Source: Prorocentrum cordatum (Eukaryota > Sar > Dinophyceae > Prorocentrales > Prorocentraceae). Taken from it: a DNA stretch of 64,000 bases. The position numbers were made by a program, and so were the translations under genes. Below the pieces are notes generated by a model. It had not been told where the DNA came from and did no database searches. It was given only the letters and a program-made list of their open reading frames with translations. The stretch lies in assembly GCA_963575745.1 (NCBI GenBank), contig CAUYUJ010009780.1, forward strand, positions 159,883 to 223,882. The letters run 5' to 3'. Of this stretch, positions 61,651 to 64,000 are shown piece after piece (position 1 is the stretch's first letter; every line of letters begins with the position of its first letter).

Positions 61651-62600
61651 TGCCGTAACCTTGAGGGGAAGCGGTAATGAATATCTTTGCCATATTTTTC
61701 ACGACTCTCAACAACGGCACTCCATTCTTCAAGCTTGGCTGCTGTCTCGGTAACCTTCTTCGGCTGCTCCGGGTTCATCGCTTGCGACATCTTAACTGAG
61801 AGCGTCGCTCCTGTTACCGCAGAATACCACTTGTACACCTTTTGCCATGCCATTATTCCGTCACCATCCGTTAATCCCTTCAAATTCCCCTTGGCCTCGG
61901 TACCCTCAAGCTTCTCGTTAAGGATATACCACAAATCCTCTGCCATTTGCTCCTTCTCTTCCTCCGTGAACTCGTGGTCTCCTTTAACTTCGTCTTCCTT
62001 TTGCTTGGCCTGGGATGCTTTCGTAAACTCGGTAGCCGTTCAACGCCCGTTCATGATTCTGATCACATCGTCCTCGTCCTCCTCCGGGATGACACCTTCA
62101 AGCGTCTCAAGCTTCTTGCTGAGCATCTTTAATGCCGGCCTGTAACTTGGTTTCACCTGGGCGAGGGCATTTAAGAGCTTGTCGTTCCAGTCTCTGAATT
62201 TTGCCCTTTCACCGTTGAATGTTTTCAAAGCCTGCAAAGCCTTGTACTCACTGATCGGTTTACTGCTCCCGTGCTTGGTTCCATTCCCTCCTTTGACGGC
62301 TTCCGTTAGCTGTCCAAACTTCTCAAGCAACTTTTCCTGGACTTCACTGTTGGTCTCAAGCTCGGTTACACGATCCACCAATCTGCGCGCATCTCTTTCA
62401 AGTGCCGCGTTCCGTAAAGTGAGTGCCAACACCATGCTGTTCGTTTTCTGCGCACTCTGTAACATCTGAAAGGCCTGCTCATTGGTAACTTGACGATCTC
62501 ATGATTCCACTCGCTCGTTGATGAAAGATGCGAGCCCATGATGATTGGCTCTAAGCGCCACCTGAACATAACTGAAGTCTGCGTTCAAGTACGCCTGTTC
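61647..62600 (-). pseudogene. gag: E2 Gag N-terminal half
   Basis: One minus-strand frame with two TGA stops (62499-62501 and 62040-62042). Segments include VALRANHHGLASFINERVES, then after the first TGA QMLQSAQKTNSMVLALTLRN and a coiled-coil-like ARRLVDRVTELETNSEVQEK, then FNGERAKFRDWNDKLLNALA, and after the second TGA EDLWYILNEKLEGTEAKGNL and WQKVYKWYSAVTGATLSVKM. The pattern of a phenylalanine-tryptophan capsid core after a coiled coil fits copia Gag. The start codon is not clear. A one-base frameshift near 61,655 separates it from the knuckle part. Confidence 0.75.
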
Positions 62601-62730
62601 ACAAAAGATCCATATAACGATTCGGATCTACGTTTACCCACCTGTCCCTGTCCGCCGGCGTGTTGAGGTTCACCGGCGCGTCCACGGCCGCGGGTCCAGC
62701 AGCAGCCGCTGCCGCTGCCGCCCTAGCGCC

Positions 62731-62745
62731 CGCGCTCCGCTACCA
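62731..62745 (-). other. E2 primer-binding site
   Basis: TGGTAGCGGAGCGCG in element orientation, directly inside the 5' LTR. The start TGGTA and the later GGAGC fit the initiator tRNA-Met complement used by copia elements (TGGTATCAGAGC). Confidence 0.75.
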
Positions 62746-62951
62746 TGCAAAACCCTGAGGACGGTTCTGCACGGGAGCTTTGACGACGATAGGTCCTTTT
62801 CACTCGCACGGCGAAGCAAGTCTCGGTAGCTTCAGCCGTTAAACACTTGAGCCAAACGCCGACGGGCGTCGGGGACAAGTTGTTCCAAATGGCGCTCCCC
62901 AGTAACCGGGTACATACTCTCCCCAGTCACCAGAATGCTCACATGTTAACA
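62746..62951 (-). repeat. E2 5' LTR
   Basis: 206 bp, TG...CA termini, about 96% identical to 54,793-54,998. It should hold the element's promoter and transcript start; no TATA-like box is evident, as usual in dinoflagellates. Confidence 0.95.
62846..62856 (-). other. Spliced-leader-like 11-mer in the 5' LTR
   Basis: TTTGGCTCAAG in element orientation, followed by TGTTTAACGG; identical to the copy in the 3' LTR. Confidence 0.5.
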
Positions 62952-63070
62952 CATCCTCATCCTCCTCCTCCTCCTCCTCCCCCTCCTCCTCCTCCTCCTC
63001 CTCGCCCTCCTCCTCCCTCCCCCCCCTCCTCCCTCCTCCTCCTCCTCCTCCTGCTCCCCCTCCTTACAGA
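62952..63070. repeat. (CCT)n pyrimidine tract flanking E2
   Basis: CTC and TCC triplets with C-runs; the insertion site of E2. Confidence 0.95.
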
Positions 63071-63620
63071 CATCGTCTGCGTCTTCGTCCTTCTGCCTCT
63101 CTCGTCCTCCCTCCCTTCCGCCCTCCCCCTTCCCTCCCTCCATCCGAGCCTTCAGGTCCTTTTCGCACTGCATGGAGCCCCAGCTCAGGTCGCCGAGCCT
63201 GGCTCGCGCGCGCGCGGGCGGGGCCCAGGGGGGGCCTCGCACGTGCCCAGCGCCGGTTGCCGGGTTACCCCCCGGCTGGGGATCGCGTGGGCCCCTGACC
63301 GCCGCACCCCCAGAGCTCATGGGCCCCTGTGCCAGGCATGGAAAGAGCTGGAAAGAGGCGTGCCAGCGGCACGGCGACACGCCACTCCACGCCGCCCTCC
63401 GGCTCCGCGTCGACAGGGCCGCCGATTGCCGCGGCGGGGGCCGGCATGGACGGTTTCCCTCGAGGCCGTAGCGGACCCGAAAAGAAGAAAGAGGAGGAGG
63501 AGGAGGGGGCAGGAGGAGGGAGCAAAAGAGAAAGGAGGAGGAGGAGGAGGAGAGGTCCGCTAAGCCCTTCGAAGTAACCCTCCGGTCCGACGCGGGGACC
63601 GAGGGCAGCGCGCAGGCCAA
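63071..63620 (-). other. Possible exon on the minus strand
   Basis: A minus frame (62946-63620) is protein-like around GDLSWGSMQCEKDLKARMEG (about 63,190-63,130) but elsewhere is Pro/Arg/Ser-rich and crosses GGA repeats (63,490-63,555). The plus strand is also open. Directly upstream on the minus strand is AGCCATTTTGGC, a 12-base match to the middle of the dinoflagellate spliced leader. No family recognised. Confidence 0.3.
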
Positions 63621-63654
63621 AATGGCTGCGCGGTCACCTCGTGCTCATCCACCT

Positions 63655-63960
63655 CGTCAAAACCACCTCATCCTCGTCCTCCTCCTCCTCCTCATGCCCC
63701 CAATCCTTCCCCTCATCATGATCCTCATCCTCATCCTCGTCCTCCTCTTTCTCCTCATCCTCATCCTCGTCCTCCTCATCCTCTTCAATCTCATCCTCCT
63801 CAATCTCCTCCTCCTCCTCACCCTCGTCATCCCCATCCTCATTCTCCACGAACTCCTCCTCCTCCTCGTCCTCCTCATCCTCCTCATCCTCCTCCTCCTC
63901 CTCCTCATCCTCTCCATCCTCATCCTCCTTATCCTCCACATCCTCCTCGTCCTCCTCGTG
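63655..63960. repeat. (TCC/TCA)n tract
   Basis: TCCTCATCCTCCTCC-type repeats for 300 bp; reads as a Glu/Asp-rich frame on the minus strand. Such frames are repeat products. Confidence 0.95.
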
Positions 63961-64000
63961 GTCCCCCCCCTTCTCCGACCCCTCCTCCTCCGAACGTTCC

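Larger units (their letters stand above)
54793..62951 (-). mobile_element. Full-length Ty1/copia retrotransposon E2
   Basis: 8,159 bp between two 206-bp direct repeats. On the minus strand the order is 5' LTR, primer-binding site, gag, two zinc knuckles, protease, integrase, linker, methyltransferase-like domain, reverse transcriptase, RNase H, polypurine tract, 3' LTR. Eight differences between the LTRs (about 96% identity) indicate a not very recent insertion. Both flanks are CCT-rich; the 5-bp flanks (CCTCC and CATCC) agree at four of five positions, so a target duplication is unproven. Six in-frame TGA, one TAA and at least four frameshifts make this copy defective. Confidence 0.95.

Noticed and set aside
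54788-62956. 5-bp target-site duplication around E2
   Set aside because: CCTCC and CATCC differ at one position and both lie in CCT repeats, so the match is not informative.
63634-63939. Acidic Glu/Asp-rich protein on the minus strand
   Set aside because: It is a TCC/TCA triplet repeat; no non-repetitive flank supports a gene.
1-64000. tRNA or rRNA genes
   Set aside because: I saw no cloverleaf-like or rRNA-like sequence on either strand by eye; a covariance-model scan would be decisive.

Overview
The window looks like nuclear DNA of a dinoflagellate. It is GC-rich and full of simple repeats (CAA, GAC, CCT, TG, GGTGGG). It holds two Ty1/copia retrotransposons whose polyproteins carry a methyltransferase-like domain between protease and reverse transcriptase, a giant Helitron, and short GT-AG introns with a CTAAC branch site. 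An 11-base match to the end of the dinoflagellate spliced leader lies inside the LTRs of one element. No complete host housekeeping gene could be recognised. The host-gene content is exon-sized fragments, and the species is not determinable from what I can see.

Layout. 1-7,200: GC-rich DNA with a decayed minus-strand gene (823-2838), an inverted repeat, three CAA arrays and an alternating 41-bp minisatellite. 7,217-14,330: copia element E1 on the plus strand, in the order gag, zinc knuckle, protease, methyltransferase-like domain, integrase, reverse transcriptase, partial RNase H. It is broken by frameshifts and stops and cut off inside RNase H. 14,440-21,545: about 7 kb of satellite, first 81-bp units, then a ~101-bp unit repeated roughly 55 times with higher-order structure. 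21,556-34,808: a Helitron on the minus strand with an uninterrupted 4,136-codon frame (OTU-like protease, C2H2 finger, HUH Rep, PIF1 helicase), followed in another frame by a zinc-ribbon-rich region. 34,560-37,150: hairpin repeats and low-complexity DNA.

37,190-42,480: duplicated gene fragments, including a tandemly duplicated exon-intron pair. 40,878-41,441 and 50,026-51,714: two minus-strand loci sharing a beta-rich module; the larger one adds two Tudor-like domains and an OB-fold-like C-terminus. 42,580-54,790: simple repeats, diffuse CCAAGA-type repeats and further exon fragments. 54,793-62,951: a full-length copia element E2 on the minus strand with 206-bp LTRs about 96% identical, a primer-binding site and a polypurine tract, inactivated by stops and frameshifts. 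62,952-64,000: CCT and TCC repeats around one GC-rich open frame.

The mobile elements follow standard logic. In the copia elements gag packages RNA, protease matures the polyprotein, reverse transcriptase and RNase H copy it, and integrase inserts it; the methyltransferase-like domain is an extra whose role is inferred only. In the Helitron, Rep nicks and joins single-stranded ends while the helicase unwinds. Both copia copies are defective. The Helitron frame is long and open but may carry a Tyr-to-Cys change in the Rep motif and a frameshift near its end.
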